Shown here: piece by piece, positions 46,415-60,285 of the stretch
Layout of the letters: every line of letters starts with the position of its first letter
How positions within the stretch are numbered: position 1 is the stretch's first letter
DNA from: Solanum dulcamara
Taxonomy: Eukaryota; Streptophyta; Magnoliopsida; Solanales; Solanaceae
Direction: 5' to 3'
DNA length: 64,000 bases
Assembly: GCF_947179165.1 (NCBI RefSeq)
Contig: NC_077237.1
Span: 84,730,341-84,794,340, forward strand
Program-made: the position numbers and the translations under genes
Notes under the pieces: model-generated
What the model saw: the letters and a program-made list of their open reading frames with translations, nothing else
What the model was told of the DNA's origin: nothing
Database searches by the model: none

Positions 46415-47436
46415 CTATGACACATCGGAGCCTTACTTGAGGTGTCTAAAATGAACAAAACCTAGTTGAGGTATCTAAGTGAAAGTTGATGATAACTTTA
46501 GGGGGCCACCGATGGATTTCGCCATTTTATCTTAGATCAAAGACCGTATGCATGAAAAAGTGGTTCCCTTTAATATACTTTAGAATAAATTTTGTTGTGT
46601 ATTATGGTGGAGAAGATAATAAGGTAATCATGTGCACAGTTCTTTTAGGATTGAAATAAATTATTGTTTTTCTCTATAATTATTTAATTAATAAAGTGTA
46701 AAGAAACTATCTCTTATTTATTTCCTACACACATGCCATCTATCAAGGAAACAATTAACTTGAAAACAATCAAGAAAGCGCTCGATCAACCAACCAATAT
46801 CAACCACAAAATAAGAAGTTAATTATTTGATTACCTTCTTAATTTGTTTAATTTGGCTATAGTTATAATTAAATAATTATGTCAGTCAAAAAAAAAAAGA
46901 GTTATCGTACACGTTGTGACTCTTCACCAATTAAAGATTTTAAATTCATCATTGCCTAATTATTCGTGATCCGTTGAACTCAACATAAAACTGAAGAGTA
47001 AGAACTACAAGTGATTGAGTTCAGTACTAACTTGATGCAAATAGAGATTAGGCTTGATAGGTCGAATAATGAGTATCTCAATAGGTTATGGAGTGAGCTT
47101 GGAGAAAAGTATATATGCCTCATCAATGAGAGAGAAGTTCAGAGCAATATCATATGAAAGAATCTGAACACTCAACTAAAACCTTAAAAACACTAAAATT
47201 GAAAGGAAAGGAGTAATAATTGAGAAATTAACCTCTTACATAATTGCAATCTTAATTCTAATGCTACTTGCTAACCAAATAATAGGACTTCATAATACAA
47301 GCTTGATAAGTTCTTGCAATAATCTTTTTGATATTTTTTTTCTAGGTGCACTTTAATTATTTCTCATTGATCATCAAATCAACAAGCACAATTATCATAA
47401 GTACTTCACATGTACTTCACTTCAATAAATTAAAGA
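46415..47436. other. Spacer between polyketide synthase and monooxygenase
   Basis: No gene was seen. Its right part probably holds the 3' UTR of the monooxygenase on the minus strand. Confidence 0.4.
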
Positions 47437-50400
47437 TTATGTCAATAGTTTCCCACAATCAAAATCACCCATTCTCAACATAGTCTCAATAGTAAATTGA
47501 GCCAAAAATTTCTCCCTTAAGTAGCTAATCACTTTGCCATTACTTTCTTGTGCCAAACCAACCAAATATGAAGTACTAATAAGGCTAAAAATCCTCCATT
47601 TTCTCTCTTTTGCATATTTCTCTAAACCAACTTTAATTCTTTTGCACAATTCATCCTTTTCTAATTTCTTTGCAAAAATAGCCTCTGAAATGCACCTTGC
47701 AAGAACAACACTATCTTCTAATGTTGAACATCCACCTTGACCAATATCAGGTGTCATTGGATGAAGGGCATCACCAACTAAACAAGTGTTATTTTTGACA
47801 ATATTGTCTTTCATTAAAATGTTCAATGGGGTTCTTAATTTTATTTTTGCACAATATAGGCTATCTAGTGAAGTTCTTTCTAGGATATTGTAGGCTTCTT
47901 TTGACACATTGCTAGCCAAACTTAGAACAAATTGCTTCATTTTTGTTGGACTTCCTTCAATTTTTTCATCATCTGAGATATACATGCAATTCAAATGCAA
48001 ACAATTAATTAGTAAAGCTCATAAAAAGGGAAAGAAAGAGGTACATTTAACATATATATTCATGTTTAATTGAGAACGAAAGTTTGAAAGAAGAAAGATT
48101 TTTGGCATATACCAAAACTATCCTTAGAACTTATGATATTCAATACTTTATTTGTCCCAATTTATTTGATACGGTTCGATCCAACATGAAGTTTATGAGG
48201 AAAAAAAAGACTTTCAAAAATTGTGATTTAAAACACGTCATAATCATGATCTCATTAAAGATAAATAGAAAGTTTAAATTTTTTAAATATAAAAAAGTGA
48301 CATTCTTTTTTCGAAACAAATTAAAAAAGAAAGTTTGAGTGTGTGACACATAAAACGAGAAAAAAGGAACATGTTATAACATTTCTAAGATTATAACGTG
48401 CCATTACGTCTAACTTACAACATTTAAAGTTAAATAATTTTTCTATGATGTTTGACTCTCTAAAATTTCATATGTATCACGTAAATTAAACGCATAAAAA
48501 GTTTGACATATATTGAATTCGTGATGGTACGGACTCCTATATCTAAGTAGAGATAAACATAAAAGGAAGAAGGCTTACAATCTAGGGCAGATGGAGTAAA
48601 AGTGCAAAACCAATACAAGCTTTTGTGATCACAAGGAAGAAAACCAATACGAACTCCACCACCAAAATAAGCACAAAATTTGGGCTCAAATCCATGGGCT
48701 TTTGGGTACTCAACATATCCTCTAATGGCTGAACGATTTGCGACAACTGGTTTTGGAAGGCCCATCCACTTAGCCACCACTGAGTTCACACCATCACATC
48801 CTATCAACACCTAATAATTCAACGTTCGATCAGAATTTTGAGTTTATAAATTTTAAATACTAAAAAAAATAACTTAATTAGTGAGTCCTTGATAAACTAT
48901 TTATATATATATGTAAAGTGTTTTTTAATACAAATAAAAAGTTTTGGCTAAATTTATGACATTCTGTAACTAAATTTCTAACTTCGTCCTTGATTATACT
49001 ATTAACTTGAAGGTTTCATGCATGGGACATTCACATAAAGTATTTTTTGTTTTTTTTTAAAAAAAGTTGAGCTTGTATACCTTGATGATGTGGAAAAATC
49101 TAATTTGTTATCAAGCCAACTAAAAAAATGCCTATAAATAATTTCTCATAATAAGATAAATTAATAACCTAGAAAATACATTAGTAAACCTGCTAGAACA
49201 TGTTGAATTACACTAATCATAATTATTTTATATATATAGATCATCACAATGTGAGACTTAATGAGCTGGGGTGATCTATCGGAAATATCTCACTTCTGAC
49301 GTACAATACTTTATTCTTTTCGAACCTCATAATGTAAAATTGCATTGTGTATATTATTGTTATACTATAAATGTGAGACTTGATATAGAAATCATTAATT
49401 TACATATTATTATAGTCTATAGATGAATTTAATAATACTATAATATAAAAATTATTTACATTATCGATTGATACAAAAAAATAGTATATTCACCTTGGTT
49501 CGAAGAATAGTTTTGTCCGCGAGATGCAGCAATTTGTATATTCCAGATTGTTCAATGGAAATAACACGGCATGAATATTTAATAGTTCCAGGAGGCAATT
49601 CTTTTTCTAAAGTCTCCACTATCTCTTGCCTTTTTATACAACGGCTGTCGTAATCATCTCTGTAACATTAATATATTATAAGACAGTGTCACAATAAAAG
49701 ATATATTGGCCGTATAAATGGCGGAGTCAGAATTTTTAGTAATCGATTTAAAATTTAAAAGGTAGACTAATAAACTAGCCGAAGAGGGTTCAACATCTAT
49801 TACATATACTATATATAAAAAATATTTTAATCATATACAAATAATATAATTTTTTGCTGAAGGAGGTTCGAATAAACCCCTTAAGATGTCTCCGCCTTTA
49901 CTAGTAACTATATTATAGTTCAATAACATAATTTGAATTAGTACGAAATTCTTCAAATTCATAGTTGACTATTAATTTTTTGAAATTTATGACTTTAAAT
50001 ATATCATAATATTTTTGTGATCATATAAAATTAGGTTTTTTTTAAATTTTAAAACATGTTATTTTATTAATTTGAATTAGAAAGAAAAATATATCGCAAC
50101 AAAGGGAGTTTTAATTAAATATGAATTGTAGCTATATATTGCTTACGGTTTGTTATCTGCCTCGAGGGAAATCTCAGCAGTAGGCAACCCTGAATCTGCT
50201 GAAAATGCTTGGAACCTACAAGAAAAAAGTTCATTAATATCAAACAAGATAAAACTCGAATTTGATAATGGTAAAAATACTTTGTTGAAGCGTGTGATCA
50301 TATATCACGATCTAAACATCTAAATTCTCTGAGAGAGGACATTTCTATTTGCTTAATTTTGTTTTTAACTGTCTGTCCCCTTGCGTGGAGGCAAACTTGG

Positions 50401-51346
50401 GCTAAGCATGTGAAAATTCTTTTTGTTATTAAGTGACGATGAAATTTTAGAGCCTAAATTTTCTACCTGCTCCAACGTATTAAAGTTTATGATAATCGCA
50501 TTTAATAGTTTAAGCTGATAGTGAAAGTACACCTTTATTTATCAAATTCCCAATTCACAAACGTAAGCTTATCGACGATCATTTAAAAATTATGGTAGAG
50601 TGATAATTACTCCATTCTTATGTTCGAATTTTGGGACAGTATGAAATCACCTTTGATAGGAAACCTTCACTCTCAAAGTGGGACTTTTCCCAACACAAAT
50701 TCAAATTATTCGAACTCTAAAACAGAACGAAATGAAAAACAAGAAAAATTCCAACATAAATTCAAATTAATCAATCTTCAAAACAGATATCGATAAACTT
50801 ACCGAGTAAAGTGGACAGACCGTTGTCTAAGGGAATCTCCAACACCAAGAGCATCCAATGCCCTCCAGGCGTTGGTCCACAAAGCAAGTGCAAATCCTGA
50901 TGTTCGTAGAGATTCTGATGATTCCAACACTATGCTCCTCACTCCCAACCTAAATTAACGACTTACACGATCAGATCACTTAAAATTTTTACTTAATACG
51001 TATTAAATCCTTCGTTAGAACAGTGCCTAAACATAACACGAGGCGAACCAAATCTAACGTACAAAAATTGTTGCACCCTTTTTATGTTGCATTATTTGAT
51101 TAAACATATAGTTTTAAAAGAAAGATTATTTGGTAAGTACTAAATGTGAAATTATAATTTGCAGCCTTAGATATTATATGATATTTCGATGATTATCTTA
51201 TTAAGATAAAATGAGAAGTTTAAAATATTTTCGAGGACAAGATTGCCCTTTTCTAGTATGATTTTTGTATACCTGTGAAGTGCCAAAGAAGTAGCAAGTC
51301 CACCAATTCCAGCACCAACTATGACAATGTCTTCATTCATCTCCAT
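47437..51346 (-). CDS. FAD-dependent monooxygenase, six exons
   Basis: Minus-strand exons 51273-51346, 50803-50949, 50147-50215, 49494-49659, 48579-48810 and 47437-47972 join in frame to 407 residues, with GT...AG ends at every intron. The Rossmann dinucleotide motif is at the start (IVIVGAGIGGLATSLALHRL), the DG motif is at IGCDGVNSVVAKWMG, and the second FAD motif is LVGDALHPMTPDIGQGG. This order defines single-component flavin aromatic hydroxylases (the plant MO1/MO2 group, similar to salicylate or urate hydroxylases). They use NADPH, FAD and oxygen; the substrate is unknown. The gene converges with the polyketide synthase across a 2.2-kb spacer. No transit peptide is obvious, so the cytosol is likely. 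A minus-strand TATA box lies about 95 bases upstream of the start. Confidence 0.92.
49716..49902. mobile_element. hAT-like MITE in monooxygenase intron 3
   Basis: AATGGCGGAGTCAGAATTTT on the left and GATGTCTCCGCCTTTA on the right are inverted. The inner text (GAGGGTTCAACATCTATTAC, GGAGGTTCGAATAAACCCCT) is typical of a common Solanaceae GGCGGA family. No matching 8-base duplication was seen. Confidence 0.65.
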
Positions 51347-51437
51347 GGTTAATTTGGCTAAGTAATATTCCTGATCTATTTTAATATAAAGTTCTCTAGC
51401 TAACTGAAATTGAATACTAAACTTTGAGGGACACTCC

Positions 51438-51447
51438 CTATATATAG
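51438..51447 (-). promoter_or_regulatory. TATA box of the FAD monooxygenase
   Basis: The minus strand reads CTATATATAGGGAG, about 95 bases upstream of the start codon at 51344-51346. Confidence 0.65.
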
Positions 51448-51449
51448 AG

Positions 51450-53500
51450 ATTCAATAATAATAGGACTATAGTATTTCATTATTTGTTAATTAAATATTC
51501 CAGTCAACCAAAAATAGAAAGATGGGGATGGACAAAAAAAGATATATTATTTTAATTTTTCCACTTTAGAGTTGTGTAGAGAGGGTCCAAGAGACCGAGT
51601 AAATGAATGGTACATATCAATTAAGTACTTTTTTTCTCCGTCTCATTACTTTTATCATCTCAATTTATATGATATTTTTTAGTTCATATTTTAAAAATTA
51701 CATTTCTATATTTATTACTATAATAACTTTACTCCAAATTTTATATTTAATTTTTTAGTGAAATAATTTATAATCATAATTTTTTTTAACTTTTCTTATT
51801 TAGATCACAAGTTTCTTTTTTAAATTAACTTTGTATATAATCAAAACACTAAAGTCACTTTTGTTTATTTTTTTAAAATTAACTCTGTATCCAATCAAAT
51901 TTAAAGTCACTTTTGTTTAGCTTAAACCCTCAGGTTTAACCTATTATCCGGAAATTAAAATAAGTACTACTCCTATATGAAAAATACTAGAAAATGACAT
52001 AAATGATCCCTTAAATTTGAGATTAAATCTAAAGTTATCCTATAAATATAATTTCATCCATATTAAATCCTCTAAATTTATTAAAACAAGCATTTTTTTT
52101 CTCTCACTAACATCAATAAACAAAATTAACAAAACAATTCTTGTTATATATAGAACGGATAAAAAATAACGTAATAATATTATAAATTGGGACAGAGGAA
52201 ATAGAATGAGGGTCATATGCCGATATATGTAACACCTCAACTTAAGATAAGAATTCCACATCGGCAAAAATACAGAAGAGATATTGGGTATATAAATAAG
52301 CAGGATTTACCTACTAGTAATACGTTTTAAAATTGTGGCTTAGATTTAAAACAGATAATATTACTAGCGAGTTGTGCCTTTATAATATAGGAACCTCATG
52401 AGATGTTGCCATGATATTTCTACAAAAAGTGGCATTTGAAAACACTTTTACAATAGGATTGATGGTTCGATCATTTTATATTTGGTACTTCCAAAGACTT
52501 GTCATGTATTCAGTCAGAAAGTTCACAAATCACAACATGAATGGAGATAAATCACACTAATGGTTTCAATCATGGCAATTATTAAAAGTAATTAAGGTTG
52601 TTAAGGAGTTGCTTTCATCTTCCTCATAATTTCAATCATAGGCATCATCAAGAGAGATGCATGTAAATAATAATGAATTTTTCACATGCGAGTCTGATTT
52701 TTTTTTATGAATTTAAGCACGTATTTTTTTTTATAATGAATGATGTATATGACTGTCTCATGAAAAAATTTAAGTTAACAAAAAAAAACTTTTTTATATT
52801 TATTTAATTATAATTTTTTATGTAATTTTTTTTCTTTGTAATCAACTGTTGATGTAGAACTTTATTTGCACGGCAAAAATCTCCCCCTAACTAAGTGTAG
52901 TACATGATTTATCACTAATAAGATTTTCGAACTGATATAAAAATTCATTGTGTGTGACTCACATCATAATTACCCAAGTATATGGCCACCAAAGTTAACA
53001 AGTTCCTTCTATTGTATATTAATGATCGGCTTACAATAGTAATTTATGGAGTTCTCCCAAAAAACACTTTTAACATGTTTTAGTATTGTCTGCTTGGATC
53101 AAACACCTAAGTTTTTTTTCTAAAAAGACATCACACCAGTAAGAGCATCTTAATATGGAATCATTGAGTTTTGAAACTCTTTAATTATGGGATAAATAAC
53201 TACTCCCTTCGATTTTTTTAGTTGTTATATTGTATTTTTTGATAATTAACTTGATAAATTAAATTAAATTATATTTATTTATTATTTTAAAAGAAAAAAT
53301 TTGATATTCAAAAATTATACGAAAGTATTATAAATTTCAATTTTTTCATAGAAAAATTATGCAAAAGGGCCACTTGCCCTTTTTCTTTACACAAAAATCA
53401 GCTCAATTTCAAAATTATCAAAATTAGCCAAATATTATTCTAATTCTTCCTTTCATTGTCATCTTTGATAGCTGCTCTGCTTTTTTTTTTTCTTTCAATT
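51450..53500. other. Gene-poor AT-rich region
   Basis: No gene was seen. Partial Stowaway-like text lies near 51640-51960. An LTR-like start (TGTAACACCTCAACTTAAGA, then CCACATCGGC) lies near 52228, followed by a TATA-like GGTATATAAATAAGC. That may be a solo miniature LTR, but its end was not found. Confidence 0.4.
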
Positions 53501-53504
53501 TCGC

Positions 53505-54135
53505 CATTTATAATTGTTTCTTCTTCTTCTTCTTTGAATTCTTCTTCTTTGAGTTCTTCTTCTTCTTCGTTGAATTCTTTGAATTCTTCTTCTTTGAACT
53601 CGTCATTGTAAACATCATGGATAGTCAGTGTATATATTATGTATAGTTAAATTATATTTTAATTTTTTGAGCGTATTATAATGCATATTCAGTGTATATC
53701 TCATGTATTGATACACTATATTATATAGCAGTATATACTTTTTATAACTTTCGGCAAGTTATAATGTATAGTTAGTGCATATTTCTAATGACTTTTTCTA
53801 TTGTACATTATATTTAAAAGCATCCATTAATAATTGTTTCTTCTTCTTCTTCTTTGAGTTCTTCTTCTTCTTCGATGAATTCTTTGAATTCTTCTTCTTT
53901 GAACTCGTCATTGTATACATCATGGATAGTCAGTGTATATATTATGTATAGTTAAATTATATTTTAATTTTTTGAGCGTATTATAATGCATATTCAGTAT
54001 ATATCTCATGTATTGATACACTATATTGTATAGCAGTATATACTTTTTATGACTTTCGGCAAGTTATAATGTATAGTTACTGCATATTTCTAATGACTTT
54101 TTCTATTGTACATTATATTTAAAAGCAGCCATTAA
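53505..54135 (+). repeat. Tandem duplication of about 320 bp
   Basis: Copy 1 begins TAATTGTTTCTTCTTCTTCT at 53511 and copy 2 at 53831. Both run through GAACTCGTCATTGTAWACAT, GGATAGTCAGTGTATATATT and CTTTCGGCAAGTTATAATG to CATTAA. Apart from a short deletion in the TTC tract of copy 2, only a few bases differ, so the duplication is recent. Confidence 0.9.
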
Positions 54136-55695
54136 TTATGTACAAGATCGATACGTACATTATATGTCATATATGCACGTTTACACACACCTATACAATA
54201 TTAATACATTATACAATCTATTCATATAATGTGTATATATATATATATTGTATAAACAATGCATATGGATATATCTAATATGTAGATATACATCCTCTCT
54301 CGTTCTCTCTCTATATATATATAATATTTCCTTATGTATATAATATCGATACATTGCATGACTATTTATACAATATCGATATATTATATGTACAATAATT
54401 ATTTTTGTTGAAATCTTTTATCCTATATAGATGGAAGAAGTAGAAATTTGCTCCATCATGTTGTTTTCAATTTTTAATGTGAGAAATACTTTGTTATATA
54501 TATATATGAAATTGTCCCTTTTTTCATATCAATATGATGAAAAATACATTTTAAAATATTAATCAAAATTTATATCGTTTGACTTTTAAAAATAAAATTA
54601 TAAAAACTAAAAAAATAGAAATAATATTAAAGTTAAGTATACATTGAATTCTAGAAGGAGAGCATTAGAGTAACTGGTAAAGTGCTGCCTTTTATACCTT
54701 GAATTCTACTTTCATATTATAAAATATTGGTTGATGACATAATTGATTAGTATTGATCTTTATCTTCTTATTTTTGTAGATAGAGATGGGTTCTTTTAAT
54801 TCTGATCCAATTTCTTGTGTTCAACATCTAACTTTTCTTTTTTCCCCATCTCTCTCTTTTTTCTTTGTTAATTAATATTATTTTTTGGTTTCTGTGTTAC
54901 GTAGCAGCCTTTTGATTTGCTGCTAGCTTTTCTACCACTTTTATGTAGTAAAAAATAATAATGGAGTAAAAAAAATAATCAAATGAATGGGTTGATGTGC
55001 TGAATTTAATCGATCAAAATAAATTGAGTTAATAAATAAACTGATTAATAACGTGTTTAAAAGTTATTCGGATTGAAATGGATATTTCTGAATGAGTTAA
55101 AAAAGCAGATCAAAACCTAATTCACTCGATTCTTATTAAATTTTAATTGTTCTTTTATAATCTTTTAACACCTAATAATATATATTATTATATTTCTTTA
55201 TTATATATATAACATACCATATAAAAATATATTTTGAAAATATTTTGATAAAAATTTCTCATTGATCAATTTTAACTAGTTATGTGTTCAAATTTTGATG
55301 GTCAGAAATAAATTGAACTTATAAATAAACGAATCAATATTATACTCATGATTTTTAGTCTTCTCTTGGTTCTTTCTATTTCTTTGAAGTCTTCTTTGGA
55401 CGTTCTCTTTATTTTCAGTCCTCTCTTGTTCGTTGTTTTGTTTCTTTTAAGTCTTCTTTGGTCGTTCTCTTTATTTTCAGTCTTCTCTTAGCCGTTTACT
55501 ATGTTAAACTTTTATTGCTTTTGGGAGAAGTTAGAAGTACAATCGTCCAATTTCTTGGTTTTTCATTTTTGATAGTGATTGTTAAGTTGGTTGGTATCCA
55601 TGACATAGTGACCTGACTTAGGACCCATAAGGAGAAAACGCTTTTTATTAGAATAATTTTTTTTTTCGAAATTCAAACTTTGATAATTTTAATGA
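54136..55695. other. AT-rich region with simple repeats
   Basis: No gene was seen. Many ATATAT tracts (54230-54330) and a CTTCTTTGG/CGTTCTCTTTATTTTCAG block repeated at 55382 and 55450 are present. A short Au-SINE-like 5' segment lies at 54657. Confidence 0.4.
54657..54690 (+). mobile_element. Au-type SINE 5' fragment
   Basis: GAGAGCATTAGAGTAACTGG followed by TAAAGTGCTGCC resembles the tRNA-derived start of Au SINEs (GGAGCCTTGGCGTAACTGG). Only about 35 bases can be recognised. Confidence 0.4.
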
Positions 55696-55702
55696 CAGGA
55701 GT

Positions 55703-55996
55703 CAAGGGCGGATCTATGTAGTTAAAAGGGAGTGTCATGCCATTTCGTAATTTCAATTGAAAATTTATATATACACATGTATTTGTAGGGATGTAAGTTT
55801 GAGCCCTGCCGTGGGGTTTGTGAATAAGTATATTAGAACCCTAAACCTCTTAACTGAAATAATAGAACAAGTCTAAATTTTGTATGCAAATTTGCTAATA
55901 AATCTTAGGTATTATTTTACTCTACATTGAAGATTTTGCTATAAGTTACTATTCAAAATAAAGTGATACCCAAAGATTCAAATCTAAATTCGCCTG
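55703..55996. mobile_element. hAT-like MITE with 8-bp target duplication
   Basis: The left end CAAGGGCGGATCTATGTAG and the complement of the right end CAGGCGAATTTAGATTTG are related inverted repeats. The flanks ACAGGAGT (55695-55702) and ACTGGAGT (55997-56004) match at 7 of 8 bases, the duplication size typical of hAT. There is no coding frame. Confidence 0.75.
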
Positions 55997-56004
55997 ACTG
56001 GAGT

Positions 56005-58185
56005 AATGACTCATGTTGATGTGTTCATACTAATAAAACTGAGAATGAAGAATTAATGAGGATTTAGAATTTAAACAAGAAAGGTTTGTTCAAGTTGTTA
56101 AATACCTTCATCATCATTGAGGGTTCGATTCAAGTTTTATTAATCCTCCTGGTTTAAGAAAAGAAAAGAGAAAGTGGATTTAAAAAAAAATTAAAATACT
56201 GCTAGAAATGGAAAGGAATATAAAATGAGAACTTACATGTTCTTCGTATAGGGGAAGACTGAAATGAAGTTAGATCAACTTTCATCTCTTAGTGTTAAAA
56301 TTAAATTTTACTTTCGTTCAACTTTATGATTTACAATTTACATAATAAGTGTATTGTAAATTATGGAAGTTTTCATTTTCAAAAGAACAGAAAAGTGAAA
56401 AAAAATAATTAAATGCATTACCCCAATTCATTTTTTTAACAAAAAAGTTGTGATATTATATTAACAAATGACAAGGCATGCATATAAAGTCGTGAGATGG
56501 ATAGACAAAGGCAAATTTAATTGTATGCAAAAGGTTAAACAATCCATGGTGTAATTAGTGTCCAGAACTAATTACATGGGGTTGTAGTGCAGTAGTGAAG
56601 CTGTTTCACTCTCAATCAAAAGTCTTAAATTCGAATAAGGGTATGAAGAAAATCATGTTGAAAGCGTTACCCTAAATCACGCAATGCACAATCTGAATTT
56701 AATCAAAACTCTAATACAAACTCCAAAAACCGAGGGCGGGAAACAACAAAAAAAGTGCCTCGAAGGAACAAACAAGTGACAAGACTATATTGGTTTCCAG
56801 ATATATTATTACTACCTCTTTAATTTCATTTTAATTTATTTATTTTACTTTTTATTATAGTTCATTTCAAAAATATATATACTTTTTTGGACAACTTTTT
56901 ATTTTCACTTTTTCACTCCTATGTTTAAGACCAATGCAGTTCAGTTGGTTACACCCATAAAATTATTAAAACATTTGACAAAAAAATAATCTATCAAGTT
57001 TAACTAAAAGATAAATGTTTTGCAATGTGAAATATCAAGTTAATACTATAAAAACAAATGAAATTAAAAATATGACATAAATTCTAAATTCAAAACAAAA
57101 ATAATTTAACATATTGCTCTTATATCAAATTTTAACACAACGTACATATATATGATTTTAAAAATTAGAATATTAAAAAAATTATTTTAAAAAGAAATAG
57201 AATAATAAATAATATGAAAAATTGCATGGAATGAAAAAGTAAAGGTTGAGAATGAGAATGAAATGAAATATAATAATAAAATAAAATATATATATTTAGA
57301 AAATATTAGAATAATAAAAATATATATTTTTAAAAAATAGTAGAAATAAAAAATAAATAAAAATAAAAAATATAAATATAAATAAAAGAAGAATTTTAAA
57401 AAGATTCATGTAATTACATGATGTAATTACACCAATTGCTTACCTTCCCTTGGAAATTGAAGAGTATAATTACTCCCCTTCAATTACACCCAACTCCTCT
57501 CTTGCCAAGTAATTACTTGATCTACCAAACATGTCAAAGAGTGTAATTACACCAAATCTCAATTGCATAGTGATTTTCCAAACATATTCTTAGTGTAAGC
57601 CACAAAATTCATAAGTTTTTTGTACTTTTTTAAATTTTGTATTTTAGGACATCAACATTTCATGTCAAAGACACGGGTTTGATTTTCGTAAGGGATAGAT
57701 ACTCATTTCCTGATTTTTGGCCACTTTCAGTTAGTGTTCATTGTTGAGTGATCGCTCGCTATTTGACTGGAAAAGATGGTCCGAGAGCTTTCTATCTCCC
57801 AACAAGCAAGACGAGACCACCACTTCTCTCAGTAATGGATTTTCTTTACTTTGTAACTTTATCTTTAGATGTTCTTTCATAGATTCGCAAACCTCTGACA
57901 AACAGAATTTCCATGCATGTGTTCTTTCTCTCCCCCTCCCCCCTCCTTAGCCATACATCTCTTTTTGTCTTTTGGCCCTTTTTGTTAGGCATTGAACCCC
58001 ATCCCACGGAGCGATGCTGAATGGTGTCCTCCCCTTCTTAATACCTAAACAGAGTTTCATGTATGTAGCCTAAAGCTTAGACTATGACAGTAAATCAAAT
58101 AAGATAAATAAATTGAAATGGAGAAAATATTGTTATTTGCAGAGCTGGTATTTATAAAACTTACAAAATGAGTAATGCCACCACG
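56005..58185. other. Gene-poor AT-rich region
   Basis: No gene was recognised. Very AT-rich runs lie at 57180-57400, followed by TGTAATTACACCAA-type repeats at 57410-57590 that may be the end of a MITE. A 69-codon frame at 57741-57950 shows no recognisable protein. Confidence 0.4.
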
Positions 58186-58191
58186 CACTCT

Positions 58192-60285
58192 TGTCACGAT
58201 CCGAATCCAGGTGTGAAGGCACTCATCTCAACCAACTAAGACAAGTCAGTCTAAAACTCAACGGAAAGTAATTGTAGAAGTAATTGAGATAAAACAAGGT
58301 TAACTTAGTCAAAAATAAATAATTGATCTCAAAATCCTCCAAGATTGGTTGTCACGTGTACAAACCACTAATACATTATCGAGGTACGAAAGAAAATGCA
58401 GTCACAATGTCTTTGTCTCTAGAATAGGACTAAAACATAATAAAAGAGTAAGAGGTGTCCGCTAAATGGATGTAAAAACTACCTCAACATTCGAAATGAT
58501 AGTCTCGGGTGTAGTAGAAAACTGTAGGAGATCAAGCAGTTCTGTGCTCACAACCTACACAAGTGTAGAAGCAAGGGGTGAGTACCAAACAATACAGTAC
58601 TCAGCAAGTGGATAACTAAAACTAAGCAAAGCTCAATAGATACAAGTACTCCTGTCATCCCAACCGAACCTCCTTAACTACAACCTGCATAAAATCAGCC
58701 CAACTCTACACTCAACACAATAATAATAATACATTTCACGAATACTCATCAGTAGTCTCATCAAGTGAATTATATCAAGTCAAGTTCAATATATACAGAG
58801 CAATAAGTGGTAAGCACGAATTCACAAATATCAACAAAATGCGATGCAATGCAATGAGATTATGATGTTTGTCTTATCGGTACACATCCGCTAAATTACA
58901 GTTCGGAACCCATGGGAAAAATTTCTGTCAATGTTACCTACCACGGAGCGTGTGGCCCGTCCCCTCAATATACATATCCTGCCACGTGTGGCCCGACCCC
59001 TTTGTTTCATATCATTTTCAGTCTCAACATACTATGTCATAACCAATGCAATCAATTCATGTTCATATGATTCACGATAATAACATGACAACAACAATAA
59101 TTTTTTCTACCTCACATCAACATAGTCATTTCACATGTCCAAAATAAACTCATAATCACAACATATCAATTCCACCAATATAAGTCACTAGATCACTATT
59201 TTTTTACCCCTCATCTCCATTTTTAAGGCCAATCATACAATCAATAATCCAGTCCAATTCTCATTACTCTCCAGTACACATAACACGGAAATACAAGCAT
59301 CTACAAGCTTAAATTGAGGTTTAGAAAATTCACTTGCCTCAAATAATCAAGCAATTACTCCGGAGCTTGAGCCTTCCCTTTTCGTTGGGCCTCCAAATAA
59401 GTATAATCTAATCAAATAAATAACCACATTAAGATTTTGAAACTAACAACACCCATGCCTAGTTTAGACCCAAAAACTCACACAAATCTATAATCAAGTT
59501 CCCAAATCTTGATGCCAATTAATAAATCAATATTATATTTTCTAAATTTCAAGCCTAGAGTTAAGTCCTAATTTCCTCCAATATCATAAATTTAATAAAA
59601 TTTATATAACATAATACATCTAATATTTAGTTATTTATCTCAATATATCAAAACTTAATTTATAATGTAAAACAAAATAATAATAGTTAAAATTGAAGCC
59701 GAATCACGTAAACTAAGACTTATCCACGTAAATCATAAACTAAGCCACAACAATATACAGAAGATTGCCTTATAAATAATTCATTCTTATCACCTCAACC
59801 CCAATGATTAATCTATAATAATCTCCCAATGATTTTCCCTATAATGACCACTAATGCCTCATTAAGAATTCCATATTAATAGTCTAGCATACGGCTAAGA
59901 AAAGAAAAAAAAAACATTCATAATTTTCTCTAGAATTGCATTTGCCATGCAATCTTTATCCATCACTAACCAATCCGTGATTTGCCATTTGCATTGTTGA
60001 TAAAAAGAGAACAAAATTTAAATGAAAAAAAAGAAGAAGCTATGAACAGGTTTTGCAAACCTGCAGTTTTTGCCTTCGTGTGCGGCGTTCCCTTTCTTTC
60101 TTTTTTTTTCTTTAAAAGCTGATTATGTACTAAAAAAAATGAGAAACTTTCCAATTTAAATTAATTATTTAAAATAATTGACTGAAGTTATCGAATAGTC
60201 TAAAATTTCCAATTTAAATATACAAAAGGAATCTTTTATGAAAGGAGGAGGACTCGTTCTCGAAATGACCTAACGGGTCATTACA
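58192..60285 (-). mobile_element. Ty3/gypsy solo LTR, minus orientation
   Basis: On the minus strand it begins TGTAATGACCCGTTAGGTCA and ends with GGATCGTGACA (complement of 58192 onward), 2,094 bases in all. The perfect target duplication ACTCT lies at 58187-58191 and 60286-60290. No internal domain is present. TGTAATGACCCG starts are typical of a Solanaceae gypsy family. It inserted one base inside the edge of the LTR to its right. Confidence 0.9.

Noticed and set aside
52228..52420. Solo miniature LTR beginning TGTAACACCTCAAC
   Set aside because: A plausible start and TATA-like motif were seen, but no end or target duplication, so it is noted only within the spacer entry.
53505..54135. Possible Glu-rich protein encoded by the TTC tract on the minus strand
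   Set aside because: The frame is short and ends in AT-rich text in both copies; a simple repeat is the better explanation.
57741..57950. 69-codon plus-strand frame in gene-poor DNA
   Set aside because: It has no recognisable domain, no splice partners and no promoter, and its composition changes to C/T simple sequence at the end. Treated as chance.
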